The translations under genes and the position numbers were made by a program. The notes under the pieces were generated by a model that was given only the letters and a program-made list of their open reading frames with translations, did no database searches and had not been told where the DNA came from. Source: Flavobacteriales bacterium ALC-1 (GTDB lineage Bacteria > Bacteroidota > Bacteroidia > Flavobacteriales > Flavobacteriaceae). From it: DNA of 64,000 nucleotides. Below, in pieces: positions 46,234-56,320 of the stretch; the first letter of the stretch is position 1, and every line of letters starts with the position of its first letter. Where the stretch lies: assembly GCA_000171875.1 (NCBI GenBank), contig ABHI01000007.1:1-64000 (forward strand), in the 5' to 3' direction.

Positions 46234-47735
46234 TGCCATCAGTTAAAGCAGCACTATCAAAACCGTTTGCAAAATTTATTGCTAAGCGTATCAATAAATG
46301 GGCATCTAAGCCTGTTGAAACTCAACAAAAAGTATTTAAAGACCTTATAACTAAAGCTAAGCATACTGCTTTTGGAAAAGATCACGACTTCAGCACAATT
46401 ATAACTCACCAAGATTTTAAGTCCAAAGTTCCTATAAGAGATTATGAAGAATTGAAACCCTATGTTGAACGTATTGTTGCTGGTGAAGAAAATATACTTT
46501 GGAAAGGGAAGCCAATTTATTTTGCCAAAACATCAGGAACTACATCTGGAGCAAAATATATTCCGATCACTAAGGAAAGTATGCCAACACATGTTGAAGC
46601 GGCAAGAAACGCGATTTTAATGTACATTCATGAGACTGGAAACTCAAAATTTGTAAACGGTAAAATGATCTTTCTTCAAGGCAGCCCTATACTTGAAGAG
46701 CAAAACGGTATAAAACTTGGACGATTATCAGGAATTGTAGCGCATTATGTTCCTAAATATCTCCAAAAAAATAGAATGCCAAGTTTAGAAACTAATTGTA
46801 TTGAGGATTGGGAAACTAAGGTTGAAACCATTGTTGATGAAACCATAAACGAGGATATGAGTATCATTTCTGGAATTCCGTCTTGGGTGCAGATGTATTT
46901 TGAAAAACTTATTGAAAGGAAAAACAAAAAAGTTGGTGATATTTTTAAAAACTTCAACCTTTTTATTTTTGGAGGTGTAAACTATGAACCTTATCGTGCT
47001 AAATTCGAAAATTTAATAGGTAGAAAAGTAGATAGTATAGAACTATACCCAGCAAGTGAAGGGTTTTTTGCATTTCAAGATAAGCAAAAGGAGAAAGGGA
47101 TGTTGCTTCAACTTAATTCGGGTATTTTTTATGAGTTTGTAAAAGCTGATGATTTTTTTAAAGAAAACCCCGAACGTATTACAATTGCAGAGGTAGAATT
47201 AGGCGTTAATTATGTTATGATTATATCTACAACTGCAGGTCTTTGGGCTTATAATATTGGTGACACCATAGAGTTTACTTCACTTAAACCCTACAGAGTT
47301 ATTGTGAGCGGAAGAATAAAGCACTTTATTTCTGCTTTTGGAGAACACGTTATAGGAAAAGAAGTAGAGCAAGCGTTAAAAGAAGCTATAGAAAACACTA
47401 CAATTTCCGTGAATGAGTTCACGGTTGCACCTCAGATAAACCCAGATGAAGGATTGCCATATCATGAGTGGTTAATTGAGTTTGAAAACGAACCCGAAAA
47501 CGAGCAAGATTTTATTAAAAACTTAGAGCAATCGCTACAGCTGCAAAACAGCTACTATTTTGATTTGATTGAGGGCAAAGTATTACAACCTTTAAAAATC
47601 ACAAAAATTAAAAAAGATGGATTTCAAATGTATATGAAGTCTATTGGAAAGTTAGGCGGGCAAAATAAAATACCTAGATTGTCTAACGACAGAAAAATTG
47701 CAGATGCTTTACTAAAGCAAAATTTAACGAAATAA
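46233..47735 (+). CDS. GH3-family adenylate-forming protein
   Basis: The 500-residue protein resembles plant GH3 auxin-responsive proteins of the acyl-adenylate/amide-synthetase superfamily. The ATP-binding loop KTSGTTSGAKYIPIT is at about 106-120. LYPASEGFFAFQ and GLWAYNIGDTIEFT give the central and hinge motifs (YxAxE-like and D-containing), and VSGRIKHFISAFGEHV the C-terminal lobe. Bacterial members occur widely in Bacteroidota but their substrates are unknown. It is translationally coupled to the M23 peptidase. Confidence 0.9.
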   Translation: MPSVKAALSKPFAKFIAKRINKWASKPVETQQKVFKDLITKAKHTAFGKDHDFSTIITHQDFKSKVPIRDYEELKPYVERIVAGEENILWKGKPIYFAKTSGTTSGAKYIPITKESMPTHVEAARNAILMYIHETGNSKFVNGKMIFLQGSPILEEQNGIKLGRLSGIVAHYVPKYLQKNRMPSLETNCIEDWETKVETIVDETINEDMSIISGIPSWVQMYFEKLIERKNKKVGDIFKNFNLFIFGGVNYEPYRAKFENLIGRKVDSIELYPASEGFFAFQDKQKEKGMLLQLNSGIFYEFVKADDFFKENPERITIAEVELGVNYVMIISTTAGLWAYNIGDTIEFTSLKPYRVIVSGRIKHFISAFGEHVIGKEVEQALKEAIENTTISVNEFTVAPQINPDEGLPYHEWLIEFENEPENEQDFIKNLEQSLQLQNSYYFDLIEGKVLQPLKITKIKKDGFQMYMKSIGKLGGQNKIPRLSNDRKIADALLKQNLTK

Positions 47736-47762
47736 CGTTATATTAGCAGGTTAAAATAAAGT

Positions 47763-49454
47763 ATGAGTACAACTAAGAAAAAACACGAGAGAACTAGAGC
47801 TCAAGAAAGTTCAAGTGCCATAGAGCGCATGTATATTACAATGCGACACTTGTTTAATCGGGGGTTTTATAAGCCCATGGGAGTTTCTGGAGAAACTTTA
47901 AGAGAAGCATTGCTTTTATTACGTCCCGAAATTTATGGATCTATTGGTGAAGAGAAAGCGGAACTTGAAGGGTTGTTGTATGTAGTTGACCGTTTACCAC
48001 AAGGTATAGAAGAATGCACCTTTATTAATCTCACAAGTGACGAAGGGTATGCTAATTCGCATTTTAAACCTATAATTCCACCAAAAAGAAGACGTAATTG
48101 TTATCGAATAGATAACGAACAAATGAATATTGAGATTACAAGAGGTCGTTCTGAAATTTACGATATATTAACACACCTTACATTTTTATTTGTTGAATCA
48201 CACAAAATAAGCAAACGTGTTATTATAGATGAAGATGGTGCAACAGTAAGAGATTGGCAAAAATTAGAAAACGCAGTTAGTTCTGGAAAAAAGCTTACAC
48301 AGAAAGAGCGCGAAATAGCTATCACACATACAGCGAACATATTGGGTAGAACGTTTAATGAGCTAACTGAAGCTTATCCAAAATTTGCTACTGAAGATCA
48401 ACCAGAACGATTGCTTCATATTGTTTATTGGTTAGGGAAACTTGCTATTGAAGAAACAATTAATAATAATAAAAGAACAATAACATTTAGTCCAGTTTTA
48501 AGAGAGCGATTAGGACATCATATTCATGGCGAAATATGGGCAGACAATATAAAATCTGTTCTTCATAAGAATAATCTATTAGAACGACCAATTCATATTA
48601 TTAGTGCTAATATGCATAGTGTTATGAATTCTTTGTTTGCAAAAGGAACCCTCAAAGCTTCAGGGGCAAAAAAGGATATTTTTGACACCTATGAAATCTT
48701 AAGTGATTCAAAAAATAAAGCGCTACGCAATAAAGTGGAAAAATCTGCGTTGCAAAACGGAATGCTATACATTAAGGACACTTCTGGAACCAACATAGAC
48801 GTTCAGATTTTTGACACTGATAAAATAGATTTTTCTAAAACTGAATTCAAATATTTAGAAGATGATAAATCTAAGAAAGCGGTTATTTTTGTTATGGATT
48901 ATGCCTTTGGAGAACAGGCTTATGAAACCTTGGATGAATTTTTGAAACCTATAAAAGTTAATGATAAACAAGTTCATTTAGATGTTAAATCTATTTCCAT
49001 AATGGGAAAAGCAGGTATATTACAAGGCGGGAAAGGCGATGTTATGATTCCGTCAGCACATATTTTTGAAGGTACAGCTGATAATTATCCATTTAAGAAC
49101 GAATTGAGTAAAAATGATTTATTAGATTGTGGAGTCGATGTTTTTGAAGGCACTATGGTTACAGTTTTGGGCACATCACTACAAAATAAAGAGATTTTAA
49201 AATTCTTTAAAAACTCAACATGGAATGTGATAGGTTTAGAAATGGAAGGGGCACACTATCAAAAAGCCATACAAGCTGCTTCTAAAGTTAGGGGAAGTAT
49301 TAATGATGATGTAACAGTGAGATACGCATATTATGCGAGTGATAATCCATTAGAAACAGGCAGTACATTAGCCTCAGGAGGCTTAGGAACATCTGGTGTT
49401 AAACCCACATACGTCATAACCAAAAAAATACTAGAACAAATATTTAATTCATAA
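47763..49454 (+). CDS. DUF6909-like protein, nucleoside-phosphorylase-like C-terminus
   Basis: The 563-residue cytoplasmic protein begins RTRAQESSSAIERMYITMRHLFNRG and carries LLLLRPEIYGS. I associate it with the Bacteroidota family DUF6909 from memory. The C-terminal part has ISIMGKAGILQGGKGDVMIP, HIFEGTADNYPF and VIGLEMEGAHYQKAI. The last resembles the substrate-binding Glu motif (EMEGA) of the nucleoside phosphorylase/AMP nucleosidase superfamily, suggesting a purine-related activity, but that is unproven. It lies 4 bp before the Wzz-like gene. Confidence 0.75.
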   Translation: MSTTKKKHERTRAQESSSAIERMYITMRHLFNRGFYKPMGVSGETLREALLLLRPEIYGSIGEEKAELEGLLYVVDRLPQGIEECTFINLTSDEGYANSHFKPIIPPKRRRNCYRIDNEQMNIEITRGRSEIYDILTHLTFLFVESHKISKRVIIDEDGATVRDWQKLENAVSSGKKLTQKEREIAITHTANILGRTFNELTEAYPKFATEDQPERLLHIVYWLGKLAIEETINNNKRTITFSPVLRERLGHHIHGEIWADNIKSVLHKNNLLERPIHIISANMHSVMNSLFAKGTLKASGAKKDIFDTYEILSDSKNKALRNKVEKSALQNGMLYIKDTSGTNIDVQIFDTDKIDFSKTEFKYLEDDKSKKAVIFVMDYAFGEQAYETLDEFLKPIKVNDKQVHLDVKSISIMGKAGILQGGKGDVMIPSAHIFEGTADNYPFKNELSKNDLLDCGVDVFEGTMVTVLGTSLQNKEILKFFKNSTWNVIGLEMEGAHYQKAIQAASKVRGSINDDVTVRYAYYASDNPLETGSTLASGGLGTSGVKPTYVITKKILEQIFNS

Positions 49455-49458
49455 ATAT

Positions 49459-50511
49459 ATGAGTGATAAATTACCACAACAGCCACAAAATGAAGAGGTT
49501 GATTTAGGACAATTATTTAATGCAATTGGCAAATTGTTTGAAAGATTATTCAATTTTATAGCAAGTATTTTCAAAGGCATTTTTTCTGCAATTATTTATA
49601 CAATAAAACCGCTAGTTGATAATTTTAAGTTGGTTCTTTCTGTTGTAATAATTATGGCATTATTAGGTTATGTTTATGAGGGAATTAAAGACCCAGTTTA
49701 TTATTCTAAGATGATTGTGAAGCCTCACTTTGACTCTAAATATGAGTTATCGAGCAATATTGACTATTTTAATTCATTGATTAGCTCAGGTAACATTGCT
49801 GAATTATCAAATATTTTTGAAATAGATTCTTCAAATGCTAAAGAGTTAGTAGGCTTTAATTTGGAAGCTGGTCCAGAAACTCAAAATGATTTATTTATTG
49901 AATATGATGAATACGTTATGTCAGTTGATACATCTTTAGTAGATGAATTAAGTTATACTGAATTTGTAAAAAATAGAGACCTATTATCTGGTAGATTATT
50001 TGAAATTAAGGCAAGGTCGAAAAAAGACAATATTTTCTTATTACTTGAAGAAGGATTTAGTAAGACATTTGAGAATGATTTTTCTAAGTATCAAAAGAAA
50101 GTACGAGATACTATGGCTTTTATTGAACGAGAGACGTTAACAAAACAATTAAACCGCTTAGATAGCATTCAAAAGACCTATTTAGAAGTGATAAAGAACG
50201 AGTCTGAAAACAGAAAATTAACTATTGGTATCGAAGGTGTTTTACCACTTCAAGAGGAAAAGACTGTAACAAAAGAATACGAGCTATTCTTAAAGGAACA
50301 AGAAATTAGAAGAGCTCTAAATAAATTAAACCAAACTATAGCAGAAGAGAATACTTATGTTGATGTTTTATCTAGTTTCGATAAAACAGGGATTAAAGAG
50401 AATAGTATTAGACAACGTTACTCAATTTTATTTCCGATTTTAACCATAATTCTTTTCGTTTTAGGTTTTTTAGTTGTTAAAGCTTTTAAATTCATTAAAA
50501 TTTATGAGTAA
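49459..50511 (+). CDS. Wzz/PCP-like chain-length or co-polymerase protein
   Basis: The 350-residue protein has a hydrophobic segment (about 60-80), a long extracytoplasmic helical region with coiled coils (about 100-310), and a second membrane helix near the C-terminus (about 320-342). This two-helix plan with a periplasmic bell is that of polysaccharide co-polymerases (Wzz). The usual Pro-rich motif before the second helix is absent, so the assignment rests on topology and on position at the head of a polysaccharide locus. Its last 8 bases overlap rfbB. Confidence 0.7.
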   Translation: MSDKLPQQPQNEEVDLGQLFNAIGKLFERLFNFIASIFKGIFSAIIYTIKPLVDNFKLVLSVVIIMALLGYVYEGIKDPVYYSKMIVKPHFDSKYELSSNIDYFNSLISSGNIAELSNIFEIDSSNAKELVGFNLEAGPETQNDLFIEYDEYVMSVDTSLVDELSYTEFVKNRDLLSGRLFEIKARSKKDNIFLLLEEGFSKTFENDFSKYQKKVRDTMAFIERETLTKQLNRLDSIQKTYLEVIKNESENRKLTIGIEGVLPLQEEKTVTKEYELFLKEQEIRRALNKLNQTIAEENTYVDVLSSFDKTGIKENSIRQRYSILFPILTIILFVLGFLVVKAFKFIKIYE

Positions 50512-51526
50512 AAAACAATCTATATTAATTACAGGTGGTGCTGGTTTTATAGGTTCTAATTTTATACTTCATTTTTTAAAACATAATAAAGAAACAGAAG
50601 TTGTAAATTTAGATAAGCTTACCTACGCAGGTGAGCTTTCTAATTTAAAAGAACAGGAGAATAATAAAAACTACACGTTCATTAAAGGTGACATTTGTGA
50701 CTCCGAACTTGTAAATGAGCTTTTTAATAAATATAAGTTCACTGGAGTTATTCATTTTGCTGCTGAATCCCATGTCGATAATTCTATAAAAAAACCAGAT
50801 GCTTTTATAACCACAAATGTTAATGGAACGTTTAACTTATTAAATACAGCCAAAAATTATTGGATGGAAGCACCATTCTCATTTAAAGAAGGTTGTGAAA
50901 ATAATAGATTTCATCATATTTCAACAGATGAGGTTTATGGTTCTCTTGGTGAAACAGGGCTATTTACAGAAGAGACACCATACGCGCCCAATAGTCCATA
51001 TAGTGCTTCAAAAGCATCTTCAGACTTTATCGTTAGAAGTTATTTTCATACTTATGGGATGAGTGTAGTTACTACTAATTGTAGTAATAATTATGGGCCA
51101 AAGCAGCATAATGAAAAACTAATACCAACCATTATTAGAAAGGCTTTAAATAATGAAGCTATTCCGATCTATGGAGATGGTAAGAATATTAGAGATTGGC
51201 TCTATGTTGAGGATCATTGTAGGGGTATTAATTTAGTTTTTCACAAAGGAAAATTAGGAGAAACCTATAATATTGGAGGAAAAAATGAACGAGATAATTT
51301 GTATATAGCACAAAAAATTTGTGATATATTAGACGAATTAAGACCCAAAGACATATCGTATTCTAAACAAATAACATTTGTTAAGGATAGACCAGGTCAT
51401 GATTTCAGATACGCTATTGATGCGTCTAAAATTGAAAATAATTTAGGTTGGTATGCCAATGAAAATTTTGAAACTGGGATTGTGAAAACTATTGAATGGT
51501 ATTTGAGAAAATATAAAAAACAATGA
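50504..51526 (+). CDS. rfbB: dTDP-glucose 4,6-dehydratase
   Basis: This is the second step of dTDP-L-rhamnose synthesis, converting dTDP-glucose to the 4-keto-6-deoxy sugar. It is an SDR enzyme with the NAD-binding [10 protein letters not shown] at about 9-18, the catalytic [13 protein letters not shown] and [10 protein letters not shown] (YxxxK), and the family C-terminal EDHCRGI and [12 protein letters not shown]. The 340-residue length is normal. ATG 50504 overlaps the upstream gene by 8 bp, and the stop overlaps rfbA by 4 bp, indicating a coupled operon. Confidence 0.95.
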   Translation: MSKKQSILITGGAGFIGSNFILHFLKHNKETEVVNLDKLTYAGELSNLKEQENNKNYTFIKGDICDSELVNELFNKYKFTGVIHFAAESHVDNSIKKPDAFITTNVNGTFNLLNTAKNYWMEAPFSFKEGCENNRFHHISTDEVYGSLGETGLFTEETPYAPNSPYSASKASSDFIVRSYFHTYGMSVVTTNCSNNYGPKQHNEKLIPTIIRKALNNEAIPIYGDGKNIRDWLYVEDHCRGINLVFHKGKLGETYNIGGKNERDNLYIAQKICDILDELRPKDISYSKQITFVKDRPGHDFRYAIDASKIENNLGWYANENFETGIVKTIEWYLRKYKKQ

Positions 51527-52386
51527 AGGGAATTGTATTAGCAGGAGGTTCTGGCACAAGACTACATCCATTAACTTTAGCGGTAAGTAAACAGTTGATG
51601 CCTATTTATGACAAGCCAATGATTTACTACCCTATTTCTACGTTAATGTGGTCGGGAATTAAAGATATTTTAATTATATCTACACCTCAAGATTTACCAT
51701 TATTTAAAAAACTTTTAGGTGATGGTAAAAAATACGGTTGCAACTTCGAATATGCAGTACAAAAAACACCAAATGGTTTAGCAGAAGCCTTTATTATTGG
51801 CGAAGACTTTATTGGTGAAGATAAAGTGGCGTTGATTCTAGGCGATAATATTTTTTATGGCACAGGTTTGGCAGATCTATTACAAAAAAATAACAACCCA
51901 GAAGGGGGTATTATATACGCTTACCATGTTAATGACCCGGAGCGGTATGGTGTTGTAGAATTTGATGAAAATGATGTTGCCGTTTCTATTGAGGAAAAAC
52001 CTAAAAAACCTAAATCTAATTATGCAGTTCCTGGTATTTATTTTTATGATAATTCAGTAGTAGAAATTGCAAAAAACATAAAACCGAGTAAACGAGGTGA
52101 ATTAGAAATAACTGATATTAATAAAACATATTTAGACGAAGGCAAATTAAAGGTAAGTGTATTAGATAAAGGTACAGCATGGTTAGATACAGGTACATTT
52201 AAATCTTTAATGCAAGCCTCACAATTTGTTCATGTAATAGAGGAGCGACAAGGTTTAAAAATTGGAGCCATAGAAGAGGCCGCATACAGAATGGGGTTTA
52301 TTGATGAAAAACAATTTAAAAAAGTCGTTAAACCCTTAACAAAAAGTGGTTATGGTATGCGCTTATTAAGCTTATTGTCGGAATAG
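51523..52386 (+). CDS. rfbA: Glucose-1-phosphate thymidylyltransferase
   Basis: This is the first step of dTDP-L-rhamnose synthesis, making dTDP-glucose from dTTP and glucose 1-phosphate. It has the nucleotidyltransferase signature [18 protein letters not shown] at the start, [24 protein letters not shown] and [15 protein letters not shown], with the C-terminal [10 protein letters not shown]. The 287-residue length is normal. It follows rfbB with a 4-base overlap and precedes rfbC. Confidence 0.95.
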   Translation: MKGIVLAGGSGTRLHPLTLAVSKQLMPIYDKPMIYYPISTLMWSGIKDILIISTPQDLPLFKKLLGDGKKYGCNFEYAVQKTPNGLAEAFIIGEDFIGEDKVALILGDNIFYGTGLADLLQKNNNPEGGIIYAYHVNDPERYGVVEFDENDVAVSIEEKPKKPKSNYAVPGIYFYDNSVVEIAKNIKPSKRGELEITDINKTYLDEGKLKVSVLDKGTAWLDTGTFKSLMQASQFVHVIEERQGLKIGAIEEAAYRMGFIDEKQFKKVVKPLTKSGYGMRLLSLLSE

Positions 52387-52387
52387 A

Positions 52388-52933
52388 ATGGTTATAAAAG
52401 AGACAAAATTAAAAGGGTGTTTTATAATAAAGCCACAAGTTATTAAAGACAAACGTGGCTATTTTATAGAGAACTATAATCAAAAGACTTTTAATGAAGC
52501 TCTAGGAATAGAGATAAACTTCGTTCAAGACAACGAATCGCTTTCGACCAAAGGTGTTCTCAGAGGATTACATTATCAACTAGGAAAATACGCTCAAGCT
52601 AAGCTCGTGAGAGTTATAAAAGGAAAAGTCTTGGATGTTGTAGTGGATTTGAGGCCCAAATCCTCTACTTTTGGTGAGCATTTAACCATTGAACTATCAG
52701 AAAAAAATATGACTCATCTTTTTGTGCCAAGAGGTTTTGCACATGGTTTTTTAGTCCTTGAAAACCAAACTATTTTTAGTTATAAATGCGATAATTTTTA
52801 TAATAAAACATCTGAAGCGGGTATAATTTATAATGATAAAGACTTGAATATTAATTGGGAATTATCAAAAAAGGAACTTATTATTTCTAATAAAGACAAA
52901 ATACTCCCAAAGTTTAAAGATGCTAAGATATGA
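52388..52933 (+). CDS. rfbC: dTDP-4-dehydrorhamnose 3,5-epimerase
   Basis: This cupin-fold epimerase acts third in dTDP-L-rhamnose synthesis. Diagnostic blocks are GVLRGLHYQLGKYAQAKLVR with the catalytic His, DLRPKSSTFGEH, and FVPRGFAHGFLVLE with NCT-like downstream Tyr residues. The 181-residue length is normal. It lies one base after rfbA and overlaps rfbD by 4 bp. Confidence 0.95.
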   Translation: MVIKETKLKGCFIIKPQVIKDKRGYFIENYNQKTFNEALGIEINFVQDNESLSTKGVLRGLHYQLGKYAQAKLVRVIKGKVLDVVVDLRPKSSTFGEHLTIELSEKNMTHLFVPRGFAHGFLVLENQTIFSYKCDNFYNKTSEAGIIYNDKDLNINWELSKKELIISNKDKILPKFKDAKI

Positions 52934-53811
52934 TAACAGTACTAGTTACTGCAAAAGATAGTCAATTGGCAAGGTGTATTGAAAGTATATCTAAAAACCA
53001 CCCCAAAGTTAATTTTATTTTTAAATCGTCTTCTGATCTAGATATAACCAAAAAAACTCATGTTCAATCGGTGTTTAACTCAATAAAAGATTTAGATTAT
53101 TGTATTAATTGTGCTGCTTATACTGCTGTTGATAAAGCTGAGGAAGATACAATAAACGCTTATAGTGTTAATGTCTTGGGTTCAAAAAATTTAGCAGAAG
53201 CTTGTTACGAATATGAAGTAACTTTAGTTCATATTTCTACTGATTTTGTTTTTAATGGTACAGTACCTGTACCACAACCTTATTCTGAAGACAGTAACAC
53301 AGGTCCACTAAGTGTTTATGGTGAAACAAAGCTAAAAGGAGAAAAAGTAATTGCGGAGACAATAAAAAAACATTTCATATTTAGAACTTCATGGATGTTT
53401 TCGGAGTTTGGTAATAATTTCTTAAAAACAATGTTAAAACTTGCCACCGAAAGGAACGAGATAAATGTTGTTAGCGATCAAATAGGTAGCCCAACATATG
53501 CTAGAGATTTAGCTAAAGTTATTTTATGTTTCATTGAAAAAGAATATAAAAACTATGGAATATTTCATTACTGTAATCGTGGATCAACAACGTGGTATAA
53601 TTTTGCAAAAGAGATCTTTAGTTTAAGTCAAAAGGGAGTTAAACTAAATAAAGTAAAAACTAAAGATTATCCCACTTTAGCAGCCAGACCGAAATATAGT
53701 GTTTTAGACACTTCAAAAATTGAACAAACACTTGGGGTTACACCTCTTAAATGGGAAGACAGCTTAGCAATAGCCATCTCACGTCTAAATAAGATGTGCA
53801 ATCCTAAATAG
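52930..53811 (+). CDS. rfbD: dTDP-4-dehydrorhamnose reductase
   Basis: This is the last step of dTDP-L-rhamnose synthesis, an NAD(P)H-dependent reductase. The family blocks are INCAAYTAVDKAEED, VHISTDFVFNGT, PLSVYGETKLKGE (YxxxK) and HFIFRTSWMF. The N-terminal GxxGxxG is altered: it reads VTAKDSQLARCIESI where GANGQLG is usual, with only QL preserved. The 293-residue length is normal. It ends the rfb block. Confidence 0.93.
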   Translation: MITVLVTAKDSQLARCIESISKNHPKVNFIFKSSSDLDITKKTHVQSVFNSIKDLDYCINCAAYTAVDKAEEDTINAYSVNVLGSKNLAEACYEYEVTLVHISTDFVFNGTVPVPQPYSEDSNTGPLSVYGETKLKGEKVIAETIKKHFIFRTSWMFSEFGNNFLKTMLKLATERNEINVVSDQIGSPTYARDLAKVILCFIEKEYKNYGIFHYCNRGSTTWYNFAKEIFSLSQKGVKLNKVKTKDYPTLAARPKYSVLDTSKIEQTLGVTPLKWEDSLAIAISRLNKMCNPK

Positions 53812-53850
53812 GTTTACTATTTCACTAGATTTATATTAATAATAGTATTT

Positions 53851-54066
53851 TTGTATTATTACTTCTTATACTATAATTTGCATATAGGGCAGAGACTTAC
53901 TCAAAGTAATGAATATGGTTATGTTCCAAACGTTAATTCTAAGGTTTTGAAGATTAGAGCTGTGAGTGAAATGAATAATGCAGAACTTGATTTAAATAGA
54001 GGAGATAATAATTTATTTTTATTAACCCATAAGGGTTTTTTAATATTAAACCAATCGAGAACCTAA
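53851..54066 (+). CDS. Doubtful small ORF in polysaccharide locus
   Basis: A 71-codon frame opens with TTG and has no ATG until codon 41. I recognise no family. It includes SNEYGYVPNVNSKVLKIR and is AT-rich. A TANNTTTG word (tatttttg, 53846-53853) overlaps its putative start, and a short hairpin lies within its 3' part (54024-54037). It may be a remnant, or simply a leader region before the flippase gene. The 284 bases between rfbD and the flippase hold nothing else I can see. Confidence 0.25.
   Translation: MYYYFLYYNLHIGQRLTQSNEYGYVPNVNSKVLKIRAVSEMNNAELDLNRGDNNLFLLTHKGFLILNQSRT
54024..54042 (+). terminator. Weak hairpin with T-run
   Basis: aaccc (54024-54028) pairs with gggtt (54033-54037) followed by ttttt. 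The 5-bp stem makes this a weak terminator or attenuator candidate ahead of the flippase gene. Confidence 0.35.
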
Positions 54067-54095
54067 ATAGAACGTGGTTTTTGTAGAATTAGAGC

Positions 54096-55403
54096 ATGAT
54101 TAAGAGGTTAGTAATAATAATTTTATTAACTGGGTTAGGGCATATTGTAACATTACTTTCATTAAAGTATATATCAACATATGTAAACAGTAAGACAATT
54201 GCTTTTATCGGAAATGTTGATTCTCTAACACTGTTATTAATCTCGATCATTGCCTTTGGGTTGCAATTATCCGCTACTAGGAATATGGCAATACTTGAAG
54301 ATTGGAAAAAAGAATACTACTTAACCCAATCAGCGCGTTTGACACTTTCTTTATTTCTATTCATATTTGGTATATCTGGTTTTTTTTATACTGAAAACTA
54401 TTTGTTTTTCTTATCCCCAATATTGGCTTTAAATGCTGATTTCGCACTATATGGCAGGGGAAAACCAATTGCGGGAGCATTTGTGGCTTTGGTAAGAATT
54501 CTAATACCCTCTTTAACATTGGTTTTTGCCTCAATCTATTTTCCAGATTTAATAGTAATTCTTTTTGTAATTAGCACAGCTGTTGCATACTTTATTGCTG
54601 GAGTTATAGTCACTAGGATTTTAAGTGTTAGATATTTTATTAAACCTAAATTATCTAGCCTATTAGAATATTATAAAAACTTAAACATTGGGATTGCAAC
54701 TTTTGCTTATATGTTTCTAGGCATTGGAATCGTAAATGTTGCGTCCTATTTATATAACGATGACTCAATAGCTATTATTTATATAGCTTTGAAATTATAC
54801 ATGATCTTTAAAGGTGTTAGAAGAATAATTGTACAATCTTTTTTTAAAGAACTTCAGGAGTTGTCAATATCTGTTAAGGTAGATTATTTTGGAGTTATTG
54901 CTGGACTGCTGTTTTTTGCTGTAATAGTTTTTTATCCCAAAGTAATAATACCTATGCTTTTTGACAATAAATTTATTGAGTATAATTTAGTTTTTATTGT
55001 CTTAGGTGCTGCGGGGTTTATATCTTCGTTTACAACAAGTTCTGGGACGAGACTACTGCTTAAAAAAGAAGATAAGCAATACAGTATTAATATTATAATA
55101 TCTGCTTCGATTGTTATAATTTCTAGTGCTTTTTTATGGATATTTTTTGGAAACAAACCGATTTTAATTGCTATTTCAGTATTATTGGGTGAGGTAATAG
55201 TATCAATTATGAACTCAATAGCACTAAAAGAAAAAAACTATTTAAAAGACAGATTATCAACGGTATATGTTGTTATACTTTTTGGGGCGTTGTTTTTTGT
55301 TTTTAGCTTTATTTTTGGGCAAACCCTACTGTCATTATTTGGGAGCTTAGCAAGTTTTAGCATTTTAACATTTATTTACACCAAAAAACTAAAATTTCTA
55401 TGA
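54096..55403 (+). CDS. Polysaccharide flippase, Wzx-like
   Basis: This 435-residue protein is built almost entirely of hydrophobic helices (about 12), in the MATE/MOP-type arrangement of polysaccharide exporters. It lies within a locus containing rfb genes, a co-polymerase and polymerase/ligase-like proteins, which supports a role in translocating lipid-linked repeat units across the inner membrane. Sequence motifs for Wzx are weak by nature, so the assignment rests on topology and context. The stop overlaps the next gene by 4 bp. Confidence 0.8.
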   Translation: MIKRLVIIILLTGLGHIVTLLSLKYISTYVNSKTIAFIGNVDSLTLLLISIIAFGLQLSATRNMAILEDWKKEYYLTQSARLTLSLFLFIFGISGFFYTENYLFFLSPILALNADFALYGRGKPIAGAFVALVRILIPSLTLVFASIYFPDLIVILFVISTAVAYFIAGVIVTRILSVRYFIKPKLSSLLEYYKNLNIGIATFAYMFLGIGIVNVASYLYNDDSIAIIYIALKLYMIFKGVRRIIVQSFFKELQELSISVKVDYFGVIAGLLFFAVIVFYPKVIIPMLFDNKFIEYNLVFIVLGAAGFISSFTTSSGTRLLLKKEDKQYSINIIISASIVIISSAFLWIFFGNKPILIAISVLLGEVIVSIMNSIALKEKNYLKDRLSTVYVVILFGALFFVFSFIFGQTLLSLFGSLASFSILTFIYTKKLKFL

Positions 55404-56320
55404 GCTTAAAACGTAGAGTTCTTTTTTCAACTTCATGGAGTTCAGATAACATAGACATTGAAGTTAACGGAGGTTTTTTGATGTCTTTTTACATTAAACT
55501 ATTTTTTAAAAAATGGGCGCTTTTAGAGCTTAAAGGTTCTAAATATAAGGTGACGGTTTATCTTAAAGAAGAATTATCTGAGCAAAAAGTGAAATTTTCA
55601 CTTTTTAATTATAGTAGAGATAATAATGATAAAATTATTACTACATCAATCAACAAAATAGATCTTTTCAGAGCAGCGATTAGAAGTTTTTATAAGTTTT
55701 TTGATAAAAACGCCAGCGTGGTTGGTCTTTCCGAGTTATATATGTCAATTATTAGAAAATCGATAGTTGAACCTATTGAATATATAAATTATACTAATGG
55801 CTGGAGGCTTATACATGCTACTGTGTTTAAACTAGAGAACCAAATCTTTATTGTTTCAGCGGGTAGTAAAGTGGGAAAATCTACACTAGTTTCAAAATTG
55901 AGAAATGAAGTTAATTGTAATGTCTTATCAGACAACTATTGTTTTATTAAAGATAATATGGTCAGGACAATAGAGGAGCCAATCAGAGGTGGTGAAGCCT
56001 CGAAATATAAAATAAGTTTTTATGGCAGGACTATAAATGGATATCCAGATAGTTTTGAAGGAGAAATAGACTATTTTATTCTAATGAAACGAGGAAATAA
56101 AAATCAATTGACAAATCTAGACTTTAAAGACTTAAATTTGTTTGTAAATCAAACGAACAACACAGAAAGAGAAGGTGTGTTTTATCTTAATAAAAGTGAT
56201 TCAATTAGTGTTAAAAATTGTGACATAAACTTTAGGGGTAAATACATTCTCAAAGAATTAGAGGTTGCTGAAGGCATAGATAATATTGAATCTTCAATTA
56301 ATTTGATTAAAAACATTTAA
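55400..56320 (+). CDS. HPr-kinase-like P-loop protein A
   Basis: The 306-residue soluble protein has a Walker A motif GSKVGKST at 155-162, preceded by WRLIHATVF (His139) and followed by CNVLSDNYCFI (about 173-183). This order (HA..., P-loop, SD[D/N]) is the core layout of HPr kinase/phosphorylase and its relatives. There is no sign of HPr or a PTS nearby. The N-terminal half is unrecognised. It overlaps the flippase gene by 4 bp and abuts the second HprK-like gene without a gap, so the two are likely coproduced. Confidence 0.72.
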   Translation: MSLKRRVLFSTSWSSDNIDIEVNGGFLMSFYIKLFFKKWALLELKGSKYKVTVYLKEELSEQKVKFSLFNYSRDNNDKIITTSINKIDLFRAAIRSFYKFFDKNASVVGLSELYMSIIRKSIVEPIEYINYTNGWRLIHATVFKLENQIFIVSAGSKVGKSTLVSKLRNEVNCNVLSDNYCFIKDNMVRTIEEPIRGGEASKYKISFYGRTINGYPDSFEGEIDYFILMKRGNKNQLTNLDFKDLNLFVNQTNNTEREGVFYLNKSDSISVKNCDINFRGKYILKELEVAEGIDNIESSINLIKNI

